From: an uncultured Lachnospiraceae bacterium
Lineage (GTDB): Bacteria; Bacillota; Clostridia; Lachnospirales; Lachnospiraceae
Length of the DNA: 37,284 nucleotides
Reading direction: 5' to 3'
NCBI GenBank assembly: GCA_910576815.1
Contig: CAJTKA010000034.1
Coordinates: 1 to 37,284 of the forward strand
Shown here: in pieces, positions 1 to 8,455 of the stretch
Position numbering within the stretch: position 1 is the first letter of the stretch
Layout: the number at the start of each line of letters is the position of its first letter
Translations under genes and position numbers: made by a program
The notes under the pieces: model-generated
Told to the model about the DNA's origin: nothing
Databases searched by the model: none
What the model saw: the letters and a program-made list of their open reading frames with translations, nothing else

Positions 1-209
1 GGTAGTGAAACGCATATATAACATCACCCGCTCTAATATCTGTTTGAGAGTCTTGTAAGTTAGGAAGGTAGTGAAACGCCTGGGCATCGGTTTCTTCCGC
101 TCCATCGGTTTGAGAGTCTTGTAAGTTAGGAAGGTAGTGAAACACGATATGGGTCTTTCCTGCTAGGGTTTTGGTTTGAGAGTCTTGTAAGTTAAGTGAG
201 TAGAAAAAT
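1..209 (+). CRISPR. Trailing end of a type II-like CRISPR array, three complete spacers
   Basis: A 36-base repeat occurs complete at 42-77 and 108-143. Its last 11 bases are at 1-11, and a degenerate copy is at 174-209. Repeats begin GTTTGAGAGTCTTGTAAG and end GGTAGTGAAAC. The three spacers, 12-41, 78-107 and 144-173, are each exactly 30 bases. The last repeat matches through about base 194 and then diverges, as expected of the leader-distal end. The GTTTGAGAG start, AAAC end and 36/30 geometry are typical of type II-A arrays, so the leader and cas genes are inferred to lie left of the window. No cas gene is present here. Transcription from left to right is inferred from repeat polarity and the position of the degenerate copy. 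Confidence 0.93.
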
Positions 210-266
210 GAAGCGTTAAGTCAAACTAATTGATAGAAATTTGAAAACTCGACAGGAGTCCCCAAT

Positions 267-968
267 ATGCACTACAAAATATCAATTATTGACGACAATT
301 CCACCGACACAGAATATGTATCCGCCATCGTCACCCGCTGGGCAGACACCGCAGGCCACGAGGCGCACATTTCCACCTTTCCATCCGCGGAAGCCTTCCT
401 GTTTCAATACGAGGAGGAAAAGGACTTTGATATCCTCTTACTGGATATTGAAATGGGAGAGATGAACGGCGTGGATCTGGCAAAAAAGATACGGTTAGAA
501 AACGATGCGGTGCAGATTATTTTTATCACCGGCTATCCTGACTTTATCGCGCAGGGGTATGAAGTCGCGGCATTGCATTATCTTATGAAACCGGTCTCCG
601 AGGAAAAACTGAATGAAGTGCTTCAGAGAGCCGCAGCCAATCTGCAAAAGACGGAGAAGCGGCTTTGCGTGACCTATGATCGCAGGACAGCGTTTGTCCC
701 GTTTTCACAGATTCTTTATGTGGAGGCGCAGAAGCAGTATGTGCTGATTCATACGTTTGGTGAAACTTATCGGATGAAGCAGTCTTTTGGGAAAGTTTTG
801 GAAGAACTGGATGAATTGTTTTATAAATGTCAGCGGTCATTTGCCGTCAATCTCAGTCATATCACAAGGATCAAAAGCAGCAGCGTGCTGTTGAAAAACG
901 GCGAGGAAATCCCCATCAGCAGGGGAATGGCGGAGAAAATTGGGAAAGAGATGATAAGGCTGTTTTAG
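267..968 (+). CDS. LytTR-family response regulator (AgrA/LytR type)
   Basis: This 233-residue DNA-binding response regulator has an N-terminal receiver domain (about 1-120) and a C-terminal LytTR domain (about 130-230). Receiver landmarks are the acidic pair Asp9-Asp10, the phosphoacceptor Asp60 in LLLDIEM, Thr88 and Lys108 in MKP. LytTR proteins bind pairs of short direct repeats about two helical turns apart. The start is supported by AGGAG at 254-258. It is followed after 12 bases by a GHKL kinase gene, so the two form a two-component pair. The likely target is the exporter promoter downstream of the kinase, where a suitable direct repeat is visible. The signal sensed is unknown. Confidence 0.93.
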   Translation: MHYKISIIDDNSTDTEYVSAIVTRWADTAGHEAHISTFPSAEAFLFQYEEEKDFDILLLDIEMGEMNGVDLAKKIRLENDAVQIIFITGYPDFIAQGYEVAALHYLMKPVSEEKLNEVLQRAAANLQKTEKRLCVTYDRRTAFVPFSQILYVEAQKQYVLIHTFGETYRMKQSFGKVLEELDELFYKCQRSFAVNLSHITRIKSSSVLLKNGEEIPISRGMAEKIGKEMIRLF

Positions 969-980
969 AATGAGGTATTT

Positions 981-1637
981 ATGATATTACAAAAATGGAT
1001 CGACAAACGGATCGGGGATTATCAGAGCGAGCTGCTTCAAAAATACTGCGACGAAGTAGAGTCGATGTATACGAAGATGCGGGGCTGGCGTCATGATTAT
1101 CACAACCACATACAGGCGCTGCAGGCGAGCATGGCATTGGGGAAATACGAGGAAGTAAATGAATATCTGCACCAGTTGAACGATGACCTGACGCAGGTGG
1201 ATACCACAGTCAAAACAGGCCGGGTGATGGTAGATGCCATTCTAAACGGCAAGCTGAATATCGCGGCACAGCATGAGATCGCGGTCAATGTGAAAGCGAA
1301 GATTCCCGAGAATACGCCGGTCAGTGATGTGGATCTCTGTGCCATCATTGGCAATCTGCTGGACAATGCTATCGAGGAGAACAAGAGGCTTCCCAAGGAG
1401 GACAGATTCCTACGCATCTACATCGGGCAGAAGAATACCCAGTTTTATCTGGCATTCACTAACGCCGCAGGAAAGAAGCGGGAAAAACGAAAGAATCTGT
1501 TTGCATCCGCAAAGGGGGAACAGCACGGGATGGGGCTTATGAGAGTGGAAAGCCTTGTCAAAAAGTACGGCGGTCTGTTCTCTGCTGACAGTGAGGACGG
1601 CGGGTTTACGGCAGAGCTTTTGATCCCTTTACAGTAA
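981..1637 (+). CDS. Soluble GHKL-domain histidine kinase (AgrC-like), no membrane segment
   Basis: This 218-residue kinase has a dimerisation/phosphorylation helix followed by a GHKL ATPase domain. The phosphoacceptor is probably His38 in the motif RHDYHNH, as in AgrC-like kinases. The N box is GNLLDNAIEE (about 124-133) and the G box is HGMGLMRV (about 182-189). AgrC and its relatives usually carry five to seven transmembrane helices before this region; none is present. The ATG at 981 follows a GAGG at 972-975, and no longer reading frame extends upstream. It therefore appears to be a naturally short cytoplasmic kinase rather than a truncation. It would phosphorylate the LytTR regulator encoded 12 bases upstream. 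Its input could come from the adjacent exporters or a separate partner, which is inference. Confidence 0.88.
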   Translation: MILQKWIDKRIGDYQSELLQKYCDEVESMYTKMRGWRHDYHNHIQALQASMALGKYEEVNEYLHQLNDDLTQVDTTVKTGRVMVDAILNGKLNIAAQHEIAVNVKAKIPENTPVSDVDLCAIIGNLLDNAIEENKRLPKEDRFLRIYIGQKNTQFYLAFTNAAGKKREKRKNLFASAKGEQHGMGLMRVESLVKKYGGLFSADSEDGGFTAELLIPLQ

Positions 1638-1640
1638 AAC

Positions 1641-1689
1641 GCATTTCGTTCACCGAAAATGACTTTTGGTTAGCGAAATGCTTTTTTTT
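1641..1689 (+). terminator. Hairpin plus T-run after the kinase gene
   Basis: GCATTTCG at 1641-1648 pairs with CGAAATGC at 1674-1681 and is followed directly by eight T residues. An inner CC(G)AAA/TTTTGG pairing can extend the hairpin. It sits 4 bases after the kinase stop and would end or attenuate transcription from the regulator genes into the exporter genes. The same bases hold a direct repeat that may be the regulator's operator, so the element may have two roles. Confidence 0.6.
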
Positions 1690-1707
1690 GCTTCTTTCAG
1701 GTATAAT
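1644..1707 (+). promoter_or_regulatory. LytTR-type direct repeat and exporter promoter
   Basis: TTTCGTTCACC (1644-1654) and TTTGGTTAGCG (1665-1675) agree at 7 of 11 positions and start 21 bases apart, the two-turn spacing typical of AgrA-like LytTR sites. A consensus TATAAT lies at 1702-1707, but the -35 region (about 1679-1684, TGCTTT) is poor, as in activator-dependent promoters. The proximal half-site would be centred near -45 relative to the predicted start. The repeat was read by eye and regulation by the adjacent LytTR protein is inferred. Confidence 0.55.
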
Positions 1708-1761
1708 GTTAAGCATGAGCGATTGCGAAACACTGGTTGAAAGGAGTCGGCAGGAGTTACG

Positions 1762-3600
1762 ATGGAAAAAGCAATACAAAAAGAAGAAAAGCGCAAACCA
1801 AAGTACGGACTGTTATCCTGTGTGGGATATATTTATAGGATGCTGTGGCAAAACGAAAGAAAGCTGGTGTTTGCGGGAGTGTTTATCGTCCCCATTTCTC
1901 TTGCGCTTTCAGTGCTGACGCTCTATACACCTTCTGTGATGCTCTCAGTGCTGGAAAAATCAGACAGATTCTCGCAGGTCGCGCTTGTGATCATAGGCTT
2001 ACTGTTGGCGCAGCTTTTGTGCAGTCTTTCCGATAATGTGGTTTCCACAATTATTTTTTATTCAGAGTCGTATGCTTTGGGCAGTATGGGAATGCTCTGG
2101 CGCACCTATTCTCGCGACAGGGACAGATATCTTGATTATAATCCGGAAGTACAAAAATGGAATGAGCGGGCACTGAATGTGATCAAAAACAATCATACGG
2201 CCGGGGTGCAGTTTCCGAAAGATTTTTCAAATATGCTTTCTCTAATATTGAAATTTCTGCTGTTTGGGACGGTGATATCCCTGCTGCACCCAGTCATTAT
2301 CCTTCTGCTGGCTGTTGGCTGCGCGCTAAATGCCGTTATAGGGAAGCGGGAATGGAGAAAAAATTGGGAGGAGCAGGACATCCGCAATGATCTTGATAAA
2401 AAGATCAACTGCATCGCATGGTCGGTTTCTCAGGATCTCAGTTATGCCAAGGATATACGGCTGTATGGTATGAAACGATTCCTGCATGATCGTCTGATGC
2501 AGCTGCTTGATTTGAGTCTGGTGGAGCAGCGGAAGATGGAATGCCGCAGTATTTTGACTGCATTAATTAACTTTTTCGTCGTTTTCATTCGTGACGGGGC
2601 GGCGTATGCTTTTTTGATTGCGGAAGCTGTGCAGGGAAAGGTAGATGCTGCTTCCTTTGTTTTGTATTTCTCGGCGATTTCATCTTTGTCCGATGTGATG
2701 GGCAGTATTTTGGAAATCATAAACAAAGTATCTGAGGGCGCGATACAGGTCTCTGATTTCCGCGAAGCAATGGAAATAGAGGGCAGACTGAACCGCGGGC
2801 CGGGGATTCCGACACCGAAAGAACCTTTCTCGATTACTTTTAGAAATGTTTCTTTTCAGTATCCCGAAGGTGAGAAAAAGGTGCTTGAGAATATTTCTTT
2901 TCAGATCGAGGCGGGAGAGAAGATTGCGCTGGTAGGACTGAACGGCGCCGGAAAAACCACCTTGACCATGTTGATGTGCGGAATTCTTTTGCCTGACGAG
3001 GGGGAGATCCTGTTGAACGGACACAGCTTGTATGAATATAATCGCGATGAATTGTATTCCCTGTTTGGTATTGTACCGCAGCAGTTCAATTTGCTGCCTG
3101 CGTCCATTGCGCAGAATATCGCTGCCGCAGAGGAAGATGCTATCGACAGGGAACGGGTCGATTACTGTATGGAATTGGCAGGATTGACAGAGAAAATCGC
3201 GTCCCTGCCAAAGGGCGCGGATACGCCGCTAAACCGCGAGCTGTATGAAGATGGGGTGGAGCTGTCTGGCGGGGAGACGCAGAAACTTTTGCTGGCGCGG
3301 CTTCTCTATAAAGATCCGCCCTGCATCATTCTTGATGAGCCGACAGCTGCGCTTGATCCGATTGCGGAGGATCGGATGTACCGCAGTTACCATCAGATTG
3401 CAGCTAAAGCGACATCCGTTTTTATCTCCCATCGTCTGGCGTCAACCAGATTCTGCGACCGTATCTTTTTGCTGAACGGGGCGTGTATCGCGGAGGTTGG
3501 CACCCACGACGAGTTGATGGCGGCAGGTGGAAAATACAGGGAGTTGTTTGAGTTGCAGAGCAGATATTATAAGGAGGGGAAGAAGGGTGAAGTGGAATGA
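1762..3600 (+). CDS. ABC exporter half-transporter 1 (membrane domain fused to ATPase)
   Basis: This 612-residue protein has an N-terminal membrane domain (helices near residues 37-57, 72-92, 155-185 and 265-290) and an ATPase domain from about 345. Walker A is GLNGAGKTT (392-400), the signature LSGGE (501-505) and Walker B CIILDE (521-526), followed by the H-loop SHR. All nucleotide-binding motifs are intact. The ATG follows CAGGAG at 1751-1756; an upstream frame from 1688 lacks this site and is not the gene. It overlaps the next transporter gene by 14 bases, so the two probably form a heterodimeric exporter. The substrate is unknown; peptides, lipids or drugs are all possible. No peptide precursor gene is visible nearby. 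Confidence 0.92.
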   Translation: MEKAIQKEEKRKPKYGLLSCVGYIYRMLWQNERKLVFAGVFIVPISLALSVLTLYTPSVMLSVLEKSDRFSQVALVIIGLLLAQLLCSLSDNVVSTIIFYSESYALGSMGMLWRTYSRDRDRYLDYNPEVQKWNERALNVIKNNHTAGVQFPKDFSNMLSLILKFLLFGTVISLLHPVIILLLAVGCALNAVIGKREWRKNWEEQDIRNDLDKKINCIAWSVSQDLSYAKDIRLYGMKRFLHDRLMQLLDLSLVEQRKMECRSILTALINFFVVFIRDGAAYAFLIAEAVQGKVDAASFVLYFSAISSLSDVMGSILEIINKVSEGAIQVSDFREAMEIEGRLNRGPGIPTPKEPFSITFRNVSFQYPEGEKKVLENISFQIEAGEKIALVGLNGAGKTTLTMLMCGILLPDEGEILLNGHSLYEYNRDELYSLFGIVPQQFNLLPASIAQNIAAAEEDAIDRERVDYCMELAGLTEKIASLPKGADTPLNRELYEDGVELSGGETQKLLLARLLYKDPPCIILDEPTAALDPIAEDRMYRSYHQIAAKATSVFISHRLASTRFCDRIFLLNGACIAEVGTHDELMAAGGKYRELFELQSRYYKEGKKGEVE

Positions 3601-5467
3601 TGAGGCGGGAAAGCGTACTTTTCGGGAAGAATGGGGGTTGATTTGGCGCGGTATCAAGATTGTAAATGAGATGCTGCCGCATTTTTGGCTGTATCAGGTA
3701 CTCTGTACATTTACGCAGACCCTGTTTCCTTATTTTGCTCTTTATTTGTCTGCGCAGATGGTGAATGAATTGGCGGGAGACTGTGATTATAAAAGACTGC
3801 TGCGACTGGCAGGGATTGCGGTACTTGGCGGGTTGGTTCTTTCCATCGTGGGAAGGCTTCTGCAAAGCCGTCGGGATCTGTGCGAGGCATTCATGTATCA
3901 ACGACAGGATGTTTATATGGCTGATGCACAGAACGATTTTCAGTATGAGCATCTTGAGGATCCGGATGTCGTGCTGCGCCGTGCAAAGATACAGGCTGGT
4001 ATCAATGCCACGGGCGCCGGGCTTCCTCAAGTGAAATGGCAGTGTTGTTTTTTGTTGAATGATTTTATGGGGGTAGTGTTCTCCGCCTCCCTAATGGCAT
4101 CTATGCTGATTATGACTGCCAAGGGCGAGCATACAGGGGTGTTTGCTTTTATCAATTCGCCGACTTCCTCGGTGCTGATCATGGTGCTGATTCTGATCAG
4201 TGCGGTCTGTTCCGTCAGAATTGCTGCTGTCCGTGGGGAAAAGCAGCAAAAGGCGTTGGGCGGTTTGGCAAAGGAGAATACGCGTCTGTCTGTATTCAAT
4301 CGCTTATGGGGAACGGACATGATCGTTTTTCGACTGGATGACCTCGTTTTAAAGGAGCTGCGAAAGCATCTGCGTCCGAAATGGCTTGAGGAGATACAAA
4401 AGGTGACGATCAAATATCATTTTTTGTCTATTCTTTTGAATGCTGCGCTAAATCTTTGTATCTTTCTCTTTGTGGCAGCCAAAGCGTTCATTGGTGCATT
4501 TGGCATCGGTAGCTTTGTCCTCTATCAGGGCACGACGCAGCGCTTCGTAACGTCTGTCTCCAATGCTGCTGCGGATATTGGAAGACTAACAGACAATAAT
4601 CGCTATCTGGCGCTTCTTTTTGAATATCTGGATTTGCCAAATGATATGTATCAGGGTACGCTGGTGGTGGAAAAGCGGGATGATATCGACTATGAGATCG
4701 AATTTCGGGATGTGAGTTTCCGCTATCCCCGCACGGATGAGTGGGTGCTGCGCCATGTCAGCATGAAATTTAAGATCGGGGATAGGCTGGCGATCGTGGG
4801 AGAGAACGGTTCGGGCAAGACCACCTTTATCAAATTGCTCTGCCGCCTGTATGACCCAACTGAGGGGAAAATTCTGTTAAACGGTATTGATATTACCAGA
4901 TATCGCTATGATGAATATATGGCGCTTTTTTCCGTAGTGTTTCAGGACTATAAGATATTGGGCTTTCCGCTGGGAGAGAATGTGGCGGTCAGTCAGAATT
5001 ATGATGAAACTTATGTGCGAGACTGCCTGATTCGTGCGGGGTTTGGCGATAAGCTGGCAAGTCTGGACAACGATCCGTCAGCCAAGGAGAAAAACAGTTT
5101 GCGGCGGGCGCTCTGGCGCAACTATGATGCGGAGGCAATAGAACTTTCGGGCGGCGAATGGCAGAAAGTGGCGCTGGCGCGTGCGCTTTATAAGGATGCC
5201 CCGTTCGTGGTCTTAGACGAGCCGACGGCGGCGCTCGATCCGATCGCGGAGGCGGCAGTCTATGAGGACTTTAATAAGCTTACGGAAAATAAGACGTCCG
5301 TGTTTATCAGCCACAGGCTTTCAAGCTGCCGTTTCTGTGATTCCATTGCCGTGTTCGATCACGGACAGCTCATACAACAGGGCGCGCATGATATGCTGGT
5401 GGCTGACGCAGACGGTAAGTACAGTCAGCTTTGGCACGCGCAGGCACAGTATTACGAAGGTGCGTGA
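3587..5467 (+). CDS. ABC exporter half-transporter 2 (membrane domain fused to ATPase)
   Basis: The gene is read from GTG 3587 and gives 626 residues. This start has AAGGAGG at 3571-3577 with a 9-base spacer and overlaps the end of the preceding gene, a sign of translational coupling. An ATG at 3527 in frame would add 20 residues but lies deep inside the upstream gene. The N-terminal half is a membrane domain. The ATPase has Walker A GENGSGKTT (405-413), signature LSGGE (520-524) and Walker B VVLDE (541-545). Both partners keep canonical motifs, so neither is visibly a degenerate ATPase site. It should pair with the first half-transporter and be co-regulated by the LytTR system. Substrate unknown. 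Confidence 0.92.
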   Translation: MKWNDEAGKRTFREEWGLIWRGIKIVNEMLPHFWLYQVLCTFTQTLFPYFALYLSAQMVNELAGDCDYKRLLRLAGIAVLGGLVLSIVGRLLQSRRDLCEAFMYQRQDVYMADAQNDFQYEHLEDPDVVLRRAKIQAGINATGAGLPQVKWQCCFLLNDFMGVVFSASLMASMLIMTAKGEHTGVFAFINSPTSSVLIMVLILISAVCSVRIAAVRGEKQQKALGGLAKENTRLSVFNRLWGTDMIVFRLDDLVLKELRKHLRPKWLEEIQKVTIKYHFLSILLNAALNLCIFLFVAAKAFIGAFGIGSFVLYQGTTQRFVTSVSNAAADIGRLTDNNRYLALLFEYLDLPNDMYQGTLVVEKRDDIDYEIEFRDVSFRYPRTDEWVLRHVSMKFKIGDRLAIVGENGSGKTTFIKLLCRLYDPTEGKILLNGIDITRYRYDEYMALFSVVFQDYKILGFPLGENVAVSQNYDETYVRDCLIRAGFGDKLASLDNDPSAKEKNSLRRALWRNYDAEAIELSGGEWQKVALARALYKDAPFVVLDEPTAALDPIAEAAVYEDFNKLTENKTSVFISHRLSSCRFCDSIAVFDHGQLIQQGAHDMLVADADGKYSQLWHAQAQYYEGA

Positions 5468-5500
5468 CGTAGTCCTCCAATGGGATTGGGGAAGGGGACG

Positions 5501-6070
5501 TTAGGACGTTTCAGATGCTTGCTGCCAGTCGGATTTTAGTATGGCATAGTAGCAGGTGTCCCGGATGCCCTGATTGTTTCGATCCGCCATCCGCATGGTG
5601 CCCTCATAGCGCAGGCCGCATTTTTTCATGACGTTGCCGGAGTGGGGATTTTGCGGATCATGTCTTGCCTCGATCCGGTTGACGTTCACTTCCTCGAAGA
5701 AAAACGTGACCAATGCCTTTAATGCTTCGGAAGTATAGCCTTGATGCCACCAAGCCTTTCCGATGCAGTATCCGATATGGACCATGGAGAGATCCTCGTT
5801 CATCTTTACGGCGCTGATGCTGCCGATCGGTTCGCCAAGTTCTTTTAATTCGATTGCCCACTGATAGTAATTATCATCGGCATAGGAAGTTTCCCATGTC
5901 CCAATTACATGTTTCGTTACGTCGATACTGGCATGTGTAGGCCAGACCAGGAATTTTGTCACCTCGTCGTCAGATGCCCAATTGCGGTACATGGGTTCCG
6001 CGTCTTTAGCGGTAAATTTTCTCAGGATCAGTCTTTCGGTTTCCAGTCTTTTTGTTCCGCGGTGATTCAT
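5501..6070 (-). CDS. GNAT-family N-acetyltransferase (RimJ/RimL-like)
   Basis: This 189-residue acetyltransferase begins with the family-typical pattern ETERLILRKFTAKDAEPMY. It contains the acetyl-CoA-binding region with IGYCIGKAWWHQGYTSEALKA (about 98-118), where GYTSEA replaces the usual GxGxxT/A loop. The late motif NxxSGNVMKKCGLRYEGTMR is typical of RimJ/RimL relatives that acetylate amino groups of proteins or small molecules. The ATG is supported by GGAGGT immediately upstream (6077-6082 on the plus strand). It converges with the exporter gene, with a 33-base gap. A promoter of its own lies at 6107-6135. The substrate cannot be told from the sequence. Confidence 0.9.
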   Translation of the reverse strand: MNHRGTKRLETERLILRKFTAKDAEPMYRNWASDDEVTKFLVWPTHASIDVTKHVIGTWETSYADDNYYQWAIELKELGEPIGSISAVKMNEDLSMVHIGYCIGKAWWHQGYTSEALKALVTFFFEEVNVNRIEARHDPQNPHSGNVMKKCGLRYEGTMRMADRNNQGIRDTCYYAILKSDWQQASETS

Positions 6071-6106
6071 ATGTTTACCTCCATGCCTAAGCTGTGTTTG
6101 CCTTAT

Positions 6107-6135
6107 AGTATAAGGGAAGTGCTGAGCTTATGCAA
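6107..6135 (-). promoter_or_regulatory. Predicted sigma-A promoter of the acetyltransferase gene
   Basis: Read on the minus strand, TTGCAT (6130-6135) and TATACT (6107-6112) are separated by 17 bases. Transcription would begin near 6100 and give a leader of about 30 bases before the start codon. Confidence 0.6.
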
Positions 6136-6324
6136 GCATCGGCTCATGGTTATGTGATTTATATCATCAATATGGAAAGAGTATCGCAAATGTGATCGGC
6201 AAACCGTCGCTTAAAAACATATCATCGGAGATGTTTTTGCTTTCATCATGTATGATTATGTGACAGGCTGCTTACACTATCTTTGAAGAAAAAAGATAAT
6301 TTTGTTGATACAATGGAGGCATCT

Positions 6325-6630
6325 ATGGATCATAAATTAAATAATACGGAACTGACTGCCGCTTTGGCTAAAAATACGTTGGATGAAATACCGAAACCGA
6401 AGTCAGACGCAAAAGAAATCGTCGGCCTGATTCGGCACAGCGGAAAAATTGCAGGCTACCAGCTCTCTGACAGCTCCACCGTGAGCAAGGAAGAAGGCGT
6501 CTGTATGGCAAAAAACGGTGAGATCAAAGGCGTGGGTGTGGCTCACCGGGGAGATACAGAATACTTGAAATCCATCCCAGACGGTTCAGAAAGCAATAAC
6601 CTGGGGAATCTCCCCACGGTATCCGGATGA
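6325..6630 (+). CDS. Small DUF3892-like protein
   Basis: A 101-residue soluble protein is read from ATG 6325, which has GGAGG at 6315-6319. A TTG 42 bases upstream is in frame but has no ribosome site. The C-terminal two-thirds contains the pattern IVGLIRHSGKIAGYQLSD, then SKEEGV, then GVGVAHRGDTEYLKSIPDG and NNLGNLPTV, which I recognise as the DUF3892 family of small Firmicute proteins. Function is unknown. There is no signal peptide, membrane segment or metal-binding motif. It stands alone, followed at once by a strong terminator, so it is probably a single-gene transcript. A weak promoter-like pair, TTACAC/GATAAT (6272-6300), precedes it. Confidence 0.8.
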   Translation: MDHKLNNTELTAALAKNTLDEIPKPKSDAKEIVGLIRHSGKIAGYQLSDSSTVSKEEGVCMAKNGEIKGVGVAHRGDTEYLKSIPDGSESNNLGNLPTVSG

Positions 6631-6659
6631 AAAAGGGCTGCCTGAAGGCGGCCCTTTTT
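6631..6659 (+). terminator. Rho-independent terminator of the DUF3892-like gene
   Basis: GGGC-T-GCC, loop TGAA, GGC-G-GCCC forms a GC-rich hairpin immediately after the stop codon and is followed by a T5 run. An A run on the other side could let it act on the opposite strand too. Confidence 0.88.
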
Positions 6660-6707
6660 CCATCCGGAAAACAGCCCACAATCCGATTGCTTTTGCGCCG
6701 TGATTAC

Positions 6708-6736
6708 TTGCACTTTTGCTCCATATTCCATATAAT
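6708..6736 (+). promoter_or_regulatory. Sigma-A promoter of the cardiolipin synthase gene
   Basis: TTGCAC (6708-6713) and TATAAT (6731-6736) have a 17-base spacer. Transcription from about 6743 leaves an 87-base leader and excludes the upstream in-frame TTG at 6716 as a start. Confidence 0.8.
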
Positions 6737-6829
6737 GGTGATTATGCCGTTAATGTCGCTTCATGGGACAGCAATTACTTTTATGCGATGGCGCGTATCC
6801 GCCGGTTTACGAAAGAGAGAGGTACCAAA

Positions 6830-8398
6830 ATGGAGAAAGGAACCATATTCCGCCTTGCGAAGCCTAAAAGGAAAGGCATCCTGCCGATTCTGTTCAGCCG
6901 CTTTCTGCTCATAGTCCTGCTGCTGCTTGTGCAGGTGGCCCTGATCGTGGGAATCTATGGATGGCTGTATGAATATGTTTCCATTTTCTCTGCGTTTTTG
7001 GGTGTCTTTACTCTTATGATGATCCTATATCTGTTCAATTGTGAGATGGATGCGACGGCGAAGCTGACGTGGCTGTTTATGATTGCCTTATTCCCCCTGC
7101 CGACGGCCTGTTTTTTGTCCTTTACGCAGACCAATGCGGGACACGTAAAAATCAAAAAGCGAGTGGAGGAATTGATCGACAGCGCCAAAGACTCAATCGC
7201 GCAGTCTGAGGATGTGATTTGTCAGGTAAAAGAGGACGGTTCGGGGGTCGCTGCATTAACGACGTATCTGAACAGGAGCGGGTGTTTTCCGTTGTTCGAT
7301 CATACGGAGGCGACTTATTTTCCGCTGGGGGAGGATAAGTTTGCTGCAATGCTTGAAGAACTGCGAAAAGCAGAGACCTATATCTTTATGGAATACTTCA
7401 TCATTGAAGAAGGCTATATGTGGGGGAAAATTCTGGAAGTATTAGCAGAGAAGGCCAAAGCAGGCGTGGATGTGCGCGTGATGTATGACGGGATGTGCGA
7501 GGTGGCGCTTCTGCCTGCCGATTATCCGAAGCGGCTTGCTAAGCTTGGTATCAAGGCAAAGGCATTTTCGCCGATCCTGCCGATCGTCTCGTCCCATTAT
7601 AATTACCGCGATCACCGAAAGATCCTGGTGATAGACGGAAAGGTCGCTTTTAACGGCGGCGTCAATCTGGCGGACGAATATATCAATCATGTGGAGAAGT
7701 TCGGACACTGGAAGGATACGGCGGTGATGTTAAAAGGAGAGGCGGCCAAGAGTTTTACGCTGATGTTTTTGCAGATGTGGAACATCGATGAAAAGGCGCC
7801 TGACTTTGCCCCTTATCCCGAAGATAAAAGTTTTTGTCCGGAGCAGGCAGGCGGCTATGTGATGCCTTTCGGAGACTGCCCGCTGGACGAGGACAAGGTG
7901 GGAGAAGCCGTGTATATGGATATCCTAAACCGCGCCAATGATTATGTACATATCATGACGCCATATCTGATCCTCGACGGGGAACTGGCGTCTGCGCTGA
8001 AATATGCCGCGCAGCGTGGTGTGGACGTGAAACTGATCCTGCCGGGCATCCCGGATAAGAAGGCGGCGTATGCCCTTGCGAAATCGCATTATCAGGAGCT
8101 TGTGAATGCGGGAGTAAAGATATATGAATATACGCCGGGCTTTGTTCATGCAAAGGTCTTTGTGAGCGATGACAGTAAGGCGGTGGTGGGAACGATCAAT
8201 CTGGATTATCGGAGCCTTTACCATCATTTTGAATGCGGTACCTTCCTCTATCAGACAGCATGTATTGCAGAGATTGAAAAGGATTTTCAGGATACGCTCG
8301 CAAAGTGCCGTCAGGTTACGCAGGAGAGTATCAAAAAAGAAAAAATGAGCTATAAACTGATGGGCGGTTTCCTGAAGTTTTTTGCGCCTTTGATGTAG
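6830..8398 (+). CDS. cls: Cardiolipin synthase (phospholipase D family)
   Basis: Read from ATG 6830 with a GAGAGG ribosome site about 8 bases upstream, the product has 522 residues, near the usual length of Firmicute cardiolipin synthases. Hydrophobic segments near the N-terminus (about 20-45, 48-68 and 75-95) anchor it in the membrane. Two HKD motifs form the catalytic centre: HRKILVID (His262, Lys264, Asp269) and HAKVFVSD (His440, Lys442, Asp447). Both are complete. The enzyme condenses two phosphatidylglycerol molecules into cardiolipin and glycerol. It has its own promoter and is followed by a 6S RNA gene, with no terminator of its own visible before that promoter. Confidence 0.95.
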   Translation: MEKGTIFRLAKPKRKGILPILFSRFLLIVLLLLVQVALIVGIYGWLYEYVSIFSAFLGVFTLMMILYLFNCEMDATAKLTWLFMIALFPLPTACFLSFTQTNAGHVKIKKRVEELIDSAKDSIAQSEDVICQVKEDGSGVAALTTYLNRSGCFPLFDHTEATYFPLGEDKFAAMLEELRKAETYIFMEYFIIEEGYMWGKILEVLAEKAKAGVDVRVMYDGMCEVALLPADYPKRLAKLGIKAKAFSPILPIVSSHYNYRDHRKILVIDGKVAFNGGVNLADEYINHVEKFGHWKDTAVMLKGEAAKSFTLMFLQMWNIDEKAPDFAPYPEDKSFCPEQAGGYVMPFGDCPLDEDKVGEAVYMDILNRANDYVHIMTPYLILDGELASALKYAAQRGVDVKLILPGIPDKKAAYALAKSHYQELVNAGVKIYEYTPGFVHAKVFVSDDSKAVVGTINLDYRSLYHHFECGTFLYQTACIAEIEKDFQDTLAKCRQVTQESIKKEKMSYKLMGGFLKFFAPLM

Positions 8399-8420
8399 GC
8401 GGAATTGGTAAAAAATCCTG

Positions 8421-8449
8421 TTGTATTTTGCGGTCGATTCGTATATAAT
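8421..8449 (+). promoter_or_regulatory. Sigma-A promoter of the 6S RNA gene
   Basis: TTGTAT (8421-8426) and TATAAT (8444-8449) are separated by 17 bases and lie just upstream of the structured RNA. Confidence 0.8.
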
Positions 8450-8455
8450 AAGTAT

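Noticed and set aside
6213..6238. AAAAACAT/ATGTTTTT inverted repeat, considered as a terminator
   Set aside because: The stem is AT-only apart from one pair and no gene ends close to it on either strand.
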